Shown here: piece by piece, positions 41,799-54,443 of the stretch | Position numbering within the stretch: position 1 is the stretch's first letter | Layout: every line of letters begins with the position of its first letter | DNA from: Promicromonospora thailandica | Lineage (GTDB): Bacteria; Actinomycetota; Actinomycetes; Actinomycetales; Cellulomonadaceae | Direction: 5' to 3' | Length of the DNA stretch: 64,000 nt | Assembly: GCF_024171955.1 (NCBI RefSeq) | Contig: NZ_JAMTCS010000007.1 | Coordinates: 186,001-250,000, forward strand | The notes under the pieces: model-generated | What the model saw: only the letters and a program-made list of their open reading frames with translations | Told to the model about the DNA's origin: nothing | Database searches by the model: none | Translations under genes and position numbers: made by a program

Positions 41799-42435
41799 CC
41801 TCCGCCCCGCTCTTCCGCCCTGACTGATCGGGCAGAACCCCGGTTTTCTGGCGAATCCCCACCCCTGTGCACAGCCTCGCTCGTGCGCAGGGGTGTTGCG
41901 TATACGCACCTCCACAGGACTTTCCACACCCTGAACCGCGGATCCACGCAGTTCTCCCCACCCTGTCCCCAGGCATGTGGACAGTGCCTGTGCAGAAACT
42001 GGTGCCAAGACGCCAACCACCGATTCACACCTGGGGACAGACCTGTGGACGGGTGTGGACGAAGGCTCGATTTCTGTGGGCAGAGACCCCCTGATCGGTG
42101 GACAGCCTGTGGGTAGAAATTCGCTCTCCACAGGGGCCACTAGTTCTTGCACAGTTGCACCCACAGCTCCTCCACAGGAGAAAATGGGCTCTGACCTGCG
42201 ACAAGACCGGATATCCCCAGTTTCCACAACACCTACTACGACTACGACAGATATCTCTCAGAGGGAATCCGCACGCCTTCATCAGGCCGAGCGAGCGCTC
42301 GTTCCACCCCTTCGAACATTAGTACGAGAGCCCCGGAGAAGTCCATCCACAGCCACCTCCTCTCGAGTGCCACCAGGTCCTCAACTCGCGTAGGGTTTCC
42401 TTCGACAGCCCAGGAACAAGAGGAGATGCAACGGC
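41799..42435. other. Origin of replication (oriC), dnaA-dnaN intergenic region
   Basis: 637 bases free of genes, in the standard actinobacterial oriC position. Many DnaA-box-like 9-mers are present on both strands, for example TGTGGACAG at 41976, TGTGGACGG at 42044, TGTGGACGA at 42054, GTTTCCACA at 42220 and CTTTCCACA at 41920. Most differ from TTGTCCACA by one or two bases. The part near dnaN (42225-42270) is less GC-rich and could be the unwinding region. Confidence 0.85.
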
Positions 42436-43569
42436 ATGAAGTTCAGGGTCGAGCGCGACGTCCTCGCTGATGCCGTGACATGGACCGCTCGCACGCTCCC
42501 CACACGGCCACCGGCTCCTGTCCTCGCGGGCGTCCGCATCGAGGCGGACGCACAGGGCGTGATCAACCTCGCGAGCTTCGACTACGAGACCTCGGCGCGG
42601 TCCGAGATCCCCGCTGAGGTAGCCGAGCCCGGCACGGTGCTCGTCTCGGGCCGCCTGCTGGCCGAGATCTCCCGGGCGCTGCCCAACAAGCCTGTGGACG
42701 TCGCGCTCGAGGGCAGCAAGGTCGTCGTCACCTGTGGCGCGAGCCGGTTCACGCTCCTCACCATGCCTGTGGACGAGTACCCCGCACTTCCCGGGCTGCC
42801 TGAGGTGAGCGGCACCGTCTCCGGCGACGCGTTCACCCACGCCGTCGCCCAGGTGACCGTTGCCGCGAGCCGTGACGACACCCTGCCGTTGCTCACCGGC
42901 GTCCGGGTGGAGATCGAGGGCGAGCGCATCACGCTCCTGTCCACGGACCGCTACCGCCTTGCGCTGCGTGAGCTCACCTGGACCCCCGCCACTCCGGGGT
43001 TCTCCGCGGCCGCGCTGGTCCGGGCCCGCACTCTCAACGATGTCGCCAAGTCGCTCGGCTCGGGCGGCGGTCTCGTGAACGTCGGCCTGTCCACAGGCCA
43101 AGGCCTGGACCTGGTCGGATTCGAGGCCGGCGGCCGCCAGACCACGTCGCAGCTCGTCGAGGGTGACTACCCGGCGGTGCGCCGGCTGTTCCCGGACAGC
43201 ACCCCGATCCATGCCGTCGTCGCCACTGCGCCGCTCATCGAGGCCGCGAAGCGCGTCAGCCTGGTCGCCGAGCGCAACACCCCCATCCGGCTCTCGTTCA
43301 GCGAGGGCCAGGTAGTCCTCGACGCCGGGCACGGGGACGACGCGCAGGCCTCGGAGGCGCTGGAGGCGGTCCTGGTCGGCGAGGACATCGCCGTGGCCTT
43401 CAACCCGCAGTTCCTGCTGGACGGGCTCGGTGCCCTGGGCACCGACTTCGTGCGGCTCTCCTTCACCCACCCCAACAAGCCGGTCGAGTTCACCGGTCAG
43501 GGCAGCCTGGACGGCGAGGACGACTCGTCCTACCGCTACCTGCTGGTCCCCATCCGCTTCACCGGCTGA
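42436..43569 (+). CDS. dnaN: DNA polymerase III beta sliding clamp
   Basis: The protein is 377 residues, with AAGAGGAG upstream of the ATG. The three-fold clamp pattern is visible, with MKFRVERDVLADAVTWTART at the start, LLTGVRVEIEGERITLLSTD in the middle, and the YRYLLVPIR end that forms part of the protein-binding pocket. The clamp tethers polymerase III and other enzymes to DNA. It follows oriC. Confidence 0.98.
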   Translation: MKFRVERDVLADAVTWTARTLPTRPPAPVLAGVRIEADAQGVINLASFDYETSARSEIPAEVAEPGTVLVSGRLLAEISRALPNKPVDVALEGSKVVVTCGASRFTLLTMPVDEYPALPGLPEVSGTVSGDAFTHAVAQVTVAASRDDTLPLLTGVRVEIEGERITLLSTDRYRLALRELTWTPATPGFSAAALVRARTLNDVAKSLGSGGGLVNVGLSTGQGLDLVGFEAGGRQTTSQLVEGDYPAVRRLFPDSTPIHAVVATAPLIEAAKRVSLVAERNTPIRLSFSEGQVVLDAGHGDDAQASEALEAVLVGEDIAVAFNPQFLLDGLGALGTDFVRLSFTHPNKPVEFTGQGSLDGEDDSSYRYLLVPIRFTG

Positions 43570-43702
43570 CGGCCCTCGTTCGACCGGCTGCGAGCCCTGG
43601 AATGCCGGGGCTCAGCCCCGGGTTGCACGGGATTATCAGCCTGCACCAAGGACGGCCGCCACAAGCGATGTCGTCCGATCGACCCTTGAGGAGCAAACGC
43701 AC

Positions 43703-44599
<897 letters not shown>

Positions 44600-44627
44600 C
44601 CACAGGGACACGTACCATCACCTGTTG

Positions 44628-45863
44628 ATGTACGTCTCCCACCTCTCCCTGCTGGACTTCCGGTCCTACGCGTCCGCCGACCTCGAGCTGGAGCCCGGCG
44701 TCAACGCGTTCGTCGGGCGGAACGGGCGCGGCAAGACCAACCTCGTGGAGGCCATCGGGTACGTGGCCACCCTCGGGTCGCACCGGGTGGCCACAGACGC
44801 CCCGCTGATCCGCTCGGGCGCCGAACGCGCCGTCGTCCGGACGCGCATCGTGCGCGGGGACCGGGCCAGCACGATCGAGCTGGAGATCACGCAGGGCAAG
44901 GCGAACCGGGCGCGGATCAACCGCGGCCAGCAGGTCCGGGCTCGCGACGTGCTGGGGATCCTGCGCACGGTGCTCTTCGCCCCGGAGGATCTCGCCCTCG
45001 TCAAGGGCGACCCCGACGGTCGCCGGCGGTTCATGGACCAGCTGCTGGTGCTGATGATGCCGCGGGTCTCCGCGGTGCTGTCCGACTACGAGCGGGTGCT
45101 GCGTCAACGCTCGGCGCTGCTGAAGTCGGCACGTGCGTCCCGCAGGTCCGGCGGCTCGGCCCGGTCGGAGAGTGCCGCCGCGGAGCTCGCGACGCTCGAC
45201 GTCTGGGACGCGCGGCTCGCCGAGCTCGGCGCCGAGATCCTCTCGCTGCGCCTCCAGCTCGTCGCCGCGCTGCGCCCCGCGGTGGCGGCCGCCTACGAGC
45301 AGGTGAGCGATGCCGACGGGGACGCGGAGATCGCCTATCGTGCGTCACTGCCTGCGCTCGAGACCGGTCATCCACCGGAGTTGTCCACAGGCTCTGGGGA
45401 TAACTCCACCCAGGTCGGACAGCTCCGTGACCTGCTGCTGGAGGCGCTCACCGAAGCCCGGCCACAGGAGCTGGAGCGCGGCGTGAGCCTCGTCGGCCCG
45501 CACCGGGACGACCTCGTGCTGACCCTCGGCGGTCTGCCGGCCAAGGGCTACGCGAGCCACGGCGAGTCGTGGTCCTTCGCGCTCGCGCTGCGGCTCGCGT
45601 CGTTCCGGCTTCTGGGGGGAGATCCGCAGAATTCGGCGGATTCACCCGCCTTCTGGGACCCCGATCTCGGGACCGACGCCGACCCCGTGCTCATTCTCGA
45701 CGACGTGTTCGCGGAGCTCGACGTCCGTCGTCGGGAGCGGCTCGCCGACCTCGTCCTCCCGGCCCGGCAGGTGCTCGTCACAGCGGCCGTCCCGGAGGAC
45801 GTGCCCGTGGTTCTCGACGGAGTACGGTTTCACGTGGAACCCGGGACGGTGACACGTGACTGA
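44628..45863 (+). CDS. recF: DNA replication and repair protein RecF
   Basis: ATG at 44628 is preferred over the TTG three bases earlier; the product is 411 residues. The SMC-like ATPase shows Walker [20 protein letters not shown] near residue 30, the ABC signature region in [15 protein letters not shown], and Walker [13 protein letters not shown]. RecF loads RecA at gaps. The stop lies eight bases inside dciA. A parS-like site and a perfect DnaA box (45381) are inside the gene. Confidence 0.97.
   Translation: MYVSHLSLLDFRSYASADLELEPGVNAFVGRNGRGKTNLVEAIGYVATLGSHRVATDAPLIRSGAERAVVRTRIVRGDRASTIELEITQGKANRARINRGQQVRARDVLGILRTVLFAPEDLALVKGDPDGRRRFMDQLLVLMMPRVSAVLSDYERVLRQRSALLKSARASRRSGGSARSESAAAELATLDVWDARLAELGAEILSLRLQLVAALRPAVAAAYEQVSDADGDAEIAYRASLPALETGHPPELSTGSGDNSTQVGQLRDLLLEALTEARPQELERGVSLVGPHRDDLVLTLGGLPAKGYASHGESWSFALALRLASFRLLGGDPQNSADSPAFWDPDLGTDADPVLILDDVFAELDVRRRERLADLVLPARQVLVTAAVPEDVPVVLDGVRFHVEPGTVTRD
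45827..45840. promoter_or_regulatory. parS-like site (one mismatch) at the 3' end of recF
   Basis: GTTTCACGTGGAAC, the reverse complement of the variant at 20292 and 36483. About 9 kb from the main cluster, on the other side of oriC. Confidence 0.7.
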
Positions 45864-46398
45864 CGACTCTCCACAACCCCCTGTGGATAACTCGGGACCT
45901 GAGCTGACCCCCGCGTCGGAGGTGGCGCGGGCCGCACTCAACCGTGCGAAGGCGGCTGCGCGCGCTCGCGGGCTGCGGCCTGGTTCGCCGGCGCGCCGGT
46001 CCCCGCTGGCGGAGCCCAGGACGAGCGGTCCCGGCCCGGGGGCGCGCGATCCCCAGCTGCTCGGCTCCGTGGTCGGCCGCTTCCTGCGGGAGAAGGGCTG
46101 GACCGAGGAGGTCTCGGTCGGCGGCGTCATGGGTCGGTGGCGCGAGGTCGTCGGCGGCGAGATCGCCGACCACTGCGCACCCGAGACGTTCGAGGACAAG
46201 GTGCTTGTCGTCCGTGCCGACTCAACGGCCTGGGCCACGCAGCTGCGGCTCCTGGTGCCGACCCTCCTGCGGCGGATGGCCGAGGAGATCGGTGAGGGCG
46301 TGGTCGAGGAGGTGACCGTGCTCGGCCCGGCCGGGCCTGGGTTCCGCAGAGGACCACGGTCGGTGCGCGGCCCCGGACCCCGGGACACCTGGGGCTGA
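45856..46398 (+). CDS. dciA: DciA-like DUF721 protein
   Basis: The protein is 180 residues from a GTG overlapping recF by eight bases. The first 70 residues are disordered and basic. The DUF721 domain then follows: [53 protein letters not shown]. Actinobacterial DciA proteins act in loading or operating the replicative helicase DnaB. The position between recF and gyrB is standard. A terminator follows. Confidence 0.9.
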   Translation: MTDDSPQPPVDNSGPELTPASEVARAALNRAKAAARARGLRPGSPARRSPLAEPRTSGPGPGARDPQLLGSVVGRFLREKGWTEEVSVGGVMGRWREVVGGEIADHCAPETFEDKVLVVRADSTAWATQLRLLVPTLLRRMAEEIGEGVVEEVTVLGPAGPGFRRGPRSVRGPGPRDTWG

Positions 46399-46411
46399 CC
46401 CCGGGAACGAC

Positions 46412-46445
46412 GAAGGGCTCCCCGGCCGAAGCCGGGGAGCCCTTC
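46412..46445. terminator. Bidirectional terminator between dciA and the surface protein gene
   Basis: GAAGGGCTCCCCGGC, loop CGAA, GCCGGGGAGCCCTTC: a perfect 15-bp stem with a stable tetraloop between convergent genes. Confidence 0.92.
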
Positions 46446-46480
46446 TCAGCTCAGCTGCGCAGGAGCGTCAGCCAGAGATG

Positions 46481-47287
46481 TCAGGCGTTCTGCTGCATCC
46501 GCTTGCGGGCCCAGACCAGGGCGACGCCACCGGCGGCGAGCAGCGCGGCGAACGCCACGGCGCCACCGACGGTCGCACCGGTCGCGGCGAGCACCGGGGG
46601 CTCCTCAGCGGCGGGGCTGGGGGACGCGGACGGCTCGGCGGCGGGCACGGAGGCCTCCTCCGACGGCTCGACGACCGGCTCCTCGCTGGGCTCGGGCGAC
46701 GGGGTGGGCTCGGCGCAGTCCTCCTCGAGGACGACGAGCTCGGTCGGCAGGAGTGCCGTGCCGTCGGGCTGGAGCACGTAGGCGCCCAGGTCCTCGGGGA
46801 ACGCGTAGGCGTCGGAGGTCAGCGTGGCGACGATGCCCGCCTCGGACTTGCTGTACGTGATCGCCTCGGTGCTCTCCGGGAGCACGACGTCGTCGAGGCT
46901 GGCGGCGCAGCCCGCCACGGCCTCCGGGATGACCGGCGAGACGAACTCGGCGGGCGGCGGGGTCTGGCACGCGGGGATCGAGCCGGACTGCGTCCAGTCG
47001 TACTTGTCGTTGTCGTACGCGTCGACGGTGACGGTCCAGTCGTGCGCGGCGTCGAGCGCCAGGTTGTCGTAGCGGCCCTGGAAGCCGTTCGAGAACTCCG
47101 TGTCCTCACGGGTCTCACCGTCGATGACGACGGTGACGTTGGCACCCGAGTAGTACTTGAGGTCCACGTTCACGAACCCGCAGTCAGCGGAGACGCTCGG
47201 GGTGTGCGCGGACGCAGGGGCGGCCATGGCGACCATTCCGCCCAGAGCCAGTGCGGCGAGAGTGCCGCCGGCGAGAAGCTTCTTCAC
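46481..47287 (-). CDS. LAxTG-anchored (sortase E-type) cell-surface protein
   Basis: The protein is 268 residues. A signal peptide (LLAGGTLAALALGGMVAMAAPASA) precedes a mature domain of about 155 residues with several cysteines and Asp/Tyr-rich strands. An acidic Pro/Ser/Glu spacer (about 190-228) follows, then the sorting signal LAATG with a hydrophobic stretch (VAFAALLAAGGVALVWA) and RKR tail. LAxTG motifs are processed by class E sortases in high-GC actinobacteria. It is inserted between dciA and gyrB on the opposite strand. The spacer resembles other actinobacterial surface proteins; the ligand of the globular part is unknown. Confidence 0.88.
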   Translation of the reverse strand: MKKLLAGGTLAALALGGMVAMAAPASAHTPSVSADCGFVNVDLKYYSGANVTVVIDGETREDTEFSNGFQGRYDNLALDAAHDWTVTVDAYDNDKYDWTQSGSIPACQTPPPAEFVSPVIPEAVAGCAASLDDVVLPESTEAITYSKSEAGIVATLTSDAYAFPEDLGAYVLQPDGTALLPTELVVLEEDCAEPTPSPEPSEEPVVEPSEEASVPAAEPSASPSPAAEEPPVLAATGATVGGAVAFAALLAAGGVALVWARKRMQQNA

Positions 47288-49907
<2,620 letters not shown>

Positions 49908-50046
49908 GGAGTGAGCTTGCGAGCCCCGCAGGATGTCAACGTGAGCCCAGACATCTGACGCGACACGGCGCGGGGCGGACGGCCCCGGACGATGTCGACG
50001 TGAGACGAAGTGACACGCCCACCGGCGTGGAAAGGAAGTACAGACG

Positions 50047-52704
50047 GTGACGGACGAGACCCCCGGCGTGGAGAACTCCGACGACGGAATGCCCACAGAG
50101 GACGCGCGCGTCGCGGTGCATCACGGCCGCGTCGAGCAGGTGGACCTGCAGCTCGAGATGCAGCGGTCGTACCTCGACTACGCGATGAGCGTGATCGTCG
50201 GCCGGGCGCTGCCCGACGTGCGAGACGGGCTCAAGCCGGTGCACCGCCGGGTCATCTACGCGATGTACGACGGCGGCTACCGGCCCGACCGGGCGTTCTC
50301 CAAGTGCTCGCGCGTCGTGGGCGACGTCATGGGCAAGTACCACCCGCACGGCGACACCGCGATCTACGACACCCTCGTGCGCCTGGTGCAGGACTGGGTG
50401 CTGCGATACCCGCTCGTCGCGGGCCAGGGCAACTTCGGCTCGCCGGGCAACGACCCTGCGGCTGCCCCGCGGTACACCGAGTGCAAGATGGCGCCCCTCG
50501 CGATGGAGATGGTGCGCGACATCGAGAAGGGCACGGTCGACTTCCGGCCGAACTACGACGGCCGCACGCAGGAGCCCGTCGTCCTCCCCGCGCGCATCCC
50601 GAACCTCCTGGTCAACGGCTCGGCAGGCATCGCCGTCGGTATGGCCACGAACATCCCGCCGCACAACCTGCGGGAGGTGGCGGACGGCGTCCGCTGGCAC
50701 CTCGCCCACCCCGAGGCCACGCGCGAGGAGCTGCTCGAGGCGCTCATGCAGCGCATCAAGGGCCCCGACTTCCCCACGGGCGCGCAGATCCTGGGCCACA
50801 AGGGCATCGAGGACGCGTACCGCACGGGCCGCGGCTCCATCACGATGCGTGCCGTCGTGAACGTCGAGGAGATCCAGAACCGGATCTGCCTGGTCGTCAC
50901 CGAGCTGCCGTACATGGTCAACCCGGACAACCTGGCGTCGAAGATCGCCGACCTGGTGAACGACAACAGGATCCAGGGCATCGCGGACATCCGCGACGAG
51001 ACGTCGGGCCGCACCGGTCAGCGTCTGGTGATCGTGCTCAAGCGCGACGCCGTCGCGAAGGTCGTGCTGAACAACCTCTACAAGCACACCCAGCTGCAGG
51101 AGAACTTCAGCGCGAACATGCTCGCGCTGGTGGACGAGGTGCCTCGTACCCTCAGCATCGACGCCTTCGTGCGGCACTGGACCACGCACCAGATCGAGGT
51201 CGTGCGCCGGCGTACCGAGTACCTCCTCAAGGAGGCGCAGGACCAGATCCACATCTACGAGGGCTACCTGAAGGCCCTCGACGCGCTGGACGAGGTCATC
51301 GCGCTGATCCGCCGCTCCCCTGACGCCGACCAGGCGCGGAGCGGTCTGATGGACCTGCTGGCGATCGACGAGCAGCAGGCGAACGCGATCCTGGCGCTGC
51401 AGCTGCGCCGCCTCGCGGCCCTCGAGCGCCAGCGGATCCTCGACGACCACGCCAAGCTGCAGGCCGAGATCGACGACTACCAGGACATCCTGGCGAAGCC
51501 GGAGCGGCAGCGGGCCATCGTGGGCGAGGAGCTCGACGAGGTCACCGACCGCTGGGGCGACGAGCGGCGCACCACGATCCTCCCGTACGACGGCGACATG
51601 TCGATGGAGGACCTCATCCCCGAGGAGGACGTGGTCGTCACCATCACGCGCGGTGGCTACGCGAAGCGGACGCGGACCGACAACTACCGCTCCCAGAAGC
51701 GGGGCGGCAAGGGTGTGCGCGGCGCGCAGCTGCGCGAGGACGACATCGTGGACCACTTCTTCACGACGACGACCCACCACTGGATGCTGTTCTTCACCAA
51801 CCTCGGCCGCGTCTACCGGGCGAAGGGGTACGAGCTGCCGGAGGGCGGCCGCGACGCCAAGGGACAGCACGTCGCGAACCTCCTGGCCTTCCAGCCGGGC
51901 GAGCGGATCGCCCAGGTGCTCGACATCCCGGACTACGAGGCCGCGGACTACCTGGTCCTGGCCACGCGCCGGGGCCTCGTGAAGAAGACGCGGCTCGGTG
52001 AGTACAACTCCCCGCGGTCGGGCGGCCTCATCGCGATCAACCTGCGCGAGGACGCCGACGGCGCCGCCGACGAGCTGGTCTCGGCCCGTCTGGTGAACGC
52101 GGACGACGACCTCATCCTCGTGTCGCGCAAGGGTCAGTCCATCCGCTTCCACGCGGACGACGAGTCCATCCGCCCGCTGGGACGTGCCACGTCCGGCGTC
52201 ACCGGCATGAAGTTCCGCGAGGACGACGAGCTGCTCGCCGCGGATGTCGTCGTGGAGGGCGCGGACCTCTTCGTGGTCACCGAGGGCGGGTTCGCCAAGC
52301 GCACGCGCATCTCCGAGTACCGCATCCAGGGCCGTGGCGGCCTGGGCATCAAGGTGGCCAACCTCGTGGAGGCACGGGGTGATCTTGTGGGTGCTCTTGT
52401 GACGCACGCGGACGACGAAGTGCTGGTGATCATGGAGCGCGGCAAGATCGTGCGGTCCGCGGTGGCCGAGGTCAACCTCACCGGGCGGAACACGCAGGGG
52501 GTAACCTTCGCAAAGCCGGACAAGGGCGACAGGATCATCGCCGTCGCGCGGAACGCGGAGCGTGAGGACGCGGGCGATGGGACGGGCGCCGTGGACGAGA
52601 TCTCCGACGGCGAGTCGGCCGAGCGGGTTACCGTGGAAGAGATCCCGACCCCTGACGAAGTTCCGAGCACCCCTGAGGACAGCACCGGACGCGAGGACAG
52701 CTGA
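50047..52704 (+). CDS. gyrA: DNA gyrase subunit A
   Basis: The protein is 885 residues from a GTG. Catalytic tyrosine is Y143 in [15 protein letters not shown]. The quinolone region is [17 protein letters not shown], with Thr104 at the place of E. coli Ser83 and Asp108 at that of Asp87. Beta-pinwheel repeats fill about 540-830, with the GyrA box region [10 protein letters not shown]. The C-terminal 45 residues are acidic. It cuts and reseals DNA in the gyrase tetramer. It overlaps the DUF3566 gene by one base. Confidence 0.97.
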   Translation: MTDETPGVENSDDGMPTEDARVAVHHGRVEQVDLQLEMQRSYLDYAMSVIVGRALPDVRDGLKPVHRRVIYAMYDGGYRPDRAFSKCSRVVGDVMGKYHPHGDTAIYDTLVRLVQDWVLRYPLVAGQGNFGSPGNDPAAAPRYTECKMAPLAMEMVRDIEKGTVDFRPNYDGRTQEPVVLPARIPNLLVNGSAGIAVGMATNIPPHNLREVADGVRWHLAHPEATREELLEALMQRIKGPDFPTGAQILGHKGIEDAYRTGRGSITMRAVVNVEEIQNRICLVVTELPYMVNPDNLASKIADLVNDNRIQGIADIRDETSGRTGQRLVIVLKRDAVAKVVLNNLYKHTQLQENFSANMLALVDEVPRTLSIDAFVRHWTTHQIEVVRRRTEYLLKEAQDQIHIYEGYLKALDALDEVIALIRRSPDADQARSGLMDLLAIDEQQANAILALQLRRLAALERQRILDDHAKLQAEIDDYQDILAKPERQRAIVGEELDEVTDRWGDERRTTILPYDGDMSMEDLIPEEDVVVTITRGGYAKRTRTDNYRSQKRGGKGVRGAQLREDDIVDHFFTTTTHHWMLFFTNLGRVYRAKGYELPEGGRDAKGQHVANLLAFQPGERIAQVLDIPDYEAADYLVLATRRGLVKKTRLGEYNSPRSGGLIAINLREDADGAADELVSARLVNADDDLILVSRKGQSIRFHADDESIRPLGRATSGVTGMKFREDDELLAADVVVEGADLFVVTEGGFAKRTRISEYRIQGRGGLGIKVANLVEARGDLVGALVTHADDEVLVIMERGKIVRSAVAEVNLTGRNTQGVTFAKPDKGDRIIAVARNAEREDAGDGTGAVDEISDGESAERVTVEEIPTPDEVPSTPEDSTGREDS

Positions 52705-53909
52705 TGACGAGTGACAAGAGCGGGCCCGTGCGCACGGCGTCGCCCGAGCTCGACGAGGACCTGGACGACACCAGGGTCCGCAAGGACGTGAACCGGGAGC
52801 CGACCCCGGCCGAGACCTCGGAGACGAAGCAGGCAGGGGCGGGCTCGGACGCACCCGAGACATCCGACACCGAGGCGGCGTCGGGCGGCAGCTCGAAGGA
52901 CGGTGCCGCGCCGGAACCGGTCGCGGTCGTGACGCCGCCGGCGCCCCCGGCCCCGACCGGCGCCCGGCCGGCCAAGCCCGCGGGGGCGGCGACGTCGGAC
53001 CAGGCCACGCCGAGCCCGGCCACGCCGGCCGAGGCCAAGCCCGCCCCGGGCGCGGCGCCGGCCGCCGCGTCGGCGCCGAAGCAGTCCGGTTCAGCTGTCC
53101 CGACGACCGGCGGGATCTGGCGCTCCGCCTATGAGGCGGGCCGCTCGGACAAGGACCAGGAGCCCGCGGAGGAGTCCGCGACCTCGCAGGCCGCCCCGCG
53201 TGACGCGAGCACCGAGGCGAAGTCGTGGAACCGCGTCACCGCCCCGGACGTGCCTCCGGCTCCCCCGGCGCCGGCCGACGGCTCGGAGGGCGTTCGCGCG
53301 GGTGCGATGAAGGCCGCTCAGGCCGCTCTCGACGCTGCCCGCAGCGCTGCCAAGAAGGTCTCGTCGATCGGGTCGGACGAGGAGGAGCGGACTTCCGCGG
53401 CGCCCAGCACCGCCAACGCCCGCCCCGAGATGCACTACACGGCAGCGGGCGTGCGTGGCACCGCCACACCGGCGCCTGCCGGCGCGACGGGCGGGCCCCG
53501 CCCGGCGTCGGTGCCCACGCCAGAGGTGTCGCGTCCGGCACCCGCCGGCCCGCGCCGGGTGCGGCTCGCGATCTCCCGCGTGGACCCGTGGTCGGTCATG
53601 AAGCTGGCGTTCCTGCTGGCCGTCGCGATCGCGATCATGACCGTCGTGGCCACCGCGGTGTTCTGGTCCGTGCTGGACGGCTTCGGCGTGTTCACCACGG
53701 TGCAGAGCTTCGTGGAGGACGCCGTCGGCCCGCAGAGCAACGTGAACCTCACGCAGTTCGTGGAGTTCCCCCGCGTCATCTCGCTCGCGACGCTGATCAG
53801 CATCTGCAACATCGTGCTGCTCACTGCGATCGCGACGATCATGGCGTTCCTGTACAACATCACGGCAGCGCTGGTGGGCGGCGTCCACCTCACGCTGACC
53901 GACGACTGA
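52704..53909 (+). CDS. DUF3566 transmembrane protein
   Basis: The protein is 401 residues. Residues 1-285 are disordered (Pro/Ala/Glu/Ser-rich). The C-terminal 115 residues are the DUF3566 domain: VRLAISRVDPWSVMKLAFL and two membrane helices (about 300-325 and 355-385). The gene follows gyrA in most actinobacteria; the mycobacterial equivalent (CwsA region neighbourhood) is thought to act in envelope or division functions. The role here is unknown. Confidence 0.9.
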   Translation: MTSDKSGPVRTASPELDEDLDDTRVRKDVNREPTPAETSETKQAGAGSDAPETSDTEAASGGSSKDGAAPEPVAVVTPPAPPAPTGARPAKPAGAATSDQATPSPATPAEAKPAPGAAPAAASAPKQSGSAVPTTGGIWRSAYEAGRSDKDQEPAEESATSQAAPRDASTEAKSWNRVTAPDVPPAPPAPADGSEGVRAGAMKAAQAALDAARSAAKKVSSIGSDEEERTSAAPSTANARPEMHYTAAGVRGTATPAPAGATGGPRPASVPTPEVSRPAPAGPRRVRLAISRVDPWSVMKLAFLLAVAIAIMTVVATAVFWSVLDGFGVFTTVQSFVEDAVGPQSNVNLTQFVEFPRVISLATLISICNIVLLTAIATIMAFLYNITAALVGGVHLTLTDD

Positions 53910-54049
53910 CCAGCACTACCTCGAGCGTTCCCGTGCGCTGCAGCGCACGGCTCGACGCACGTCACACCGCGGACCGCCATTTCGGTTTGGGACATCGTCC
54001 CGACCTGGGGTAATCTCCAGTGTCGCGACAGCGTGCAGAACGCTCGCAC

Positions 54050-54123
54050 GGGGCTATAGCTCAGACGGTTAGAGCGCTTCCCTGATAAGGAAGAGGTCGG
54101 AGGTTCAAGTCCTCCTAGCCCCA
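54050..54123 (+). tRNA. tRNA-Ile (GAT)
   Basis: Full cloverleaf of 74 nt: acceptor GGGGCTA / TAGCCCC, D stem GCTC, anticodon loop CTGATAA (GAT), T arm GGAGG-TTCAAGT-CCTCC, discriminator A. No encoded CCA. Confidence 0.97.
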
Positions 54124-54159
54124 CTCCCCGGACCCGCCGAGGCTCCCCAGGAGGATCTC

Positions 54160-54279
54160 GTGAAGAAGCTGCTGATCGTGCTGCTCGCCGCTGGTGCCGG
54201 GTATGTCCTCTGGCGCAAGCTCAACGAGGACGCATCGGGCCGTGATCTCTGGTCCGAGGTCACCGACTCGATCGACTGA
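54160..54279 (+). CDS. DLW-39 family small membrane peptide
   Basis: The GTG at 54160 has CAGGAGG six bases upstream. The product is exactly 39 residues: a basic start, a membrane helix (LLIVLLAAGAGYVLW), then RKLNEDASGRDLWSEVTDSI with the D-L-W motif that names the family. It lies between tRNA-Ile and tRNA-Ala, its conserved position in actinobacteria. Its function is unknown; a membrane-associated partner of the neighbouring DUF3566 protein is only a guess. Confidence 0.93.
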   Translation: MKKLLIVLLAAGAGYVLWRKLNEDASGRDLWSEVTDSID

Positions 54280-54291
54280 ACGCCCCGCTGC

Positions 54292-54364
54292 GGGGCCATG
54301 GCGCAATTGGTAGCGCACCTGCTTTGCAAGCAGGGGGTTGCGGGTTCGAGTCCCGCTGGCTCCA
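54292..54364 (+). tRNA. tRNA-Ala (TGC), 3' half serves as attachment site
   Basis: 73 nt: acceptor GGGGCCA / TGGCTCC with the G3-U70 alanine identity pair, anticodon loop TTTGCAA (TGC), T arm GCGGG-TTCGAGT-CCCGC, discriminator A. No encoded CCA. From the anticodon loop onward it is repeated at 60111. Confidence 0.97.
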
Positions 54365-54418
54365 CCCCGCCCCACCTGCACTGATACCCATCGGTGCAGG
54401 TGGGTTTTTTCGTGCCCG
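54323..54418 (+). repeat. Left attachment repeat (attL): tRNA-Ala 3' end plus terminator
   Basis: Starts with TTTGCAAGCAGGGGG. The first 43 bases are identical to 60111-60153; the remaining part, a terminator, has four mismatches with the right copy. The 43-base perfect part is the probable crossover core. Confidence 0.92.
54371..54410 (+). terminator. tRNA-Ala terminator
   Basis: CCCACCTGCAC, a 12-base loop, GTGCAGGTGGG and six T's. A classic intrinsic terminator, repeated at 60159-60198 with one change in the T-run. Confidence 0.93.
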
Positions 54419-54443
54419 AGCCGGAAAGTGCCTATTCGGGAGC

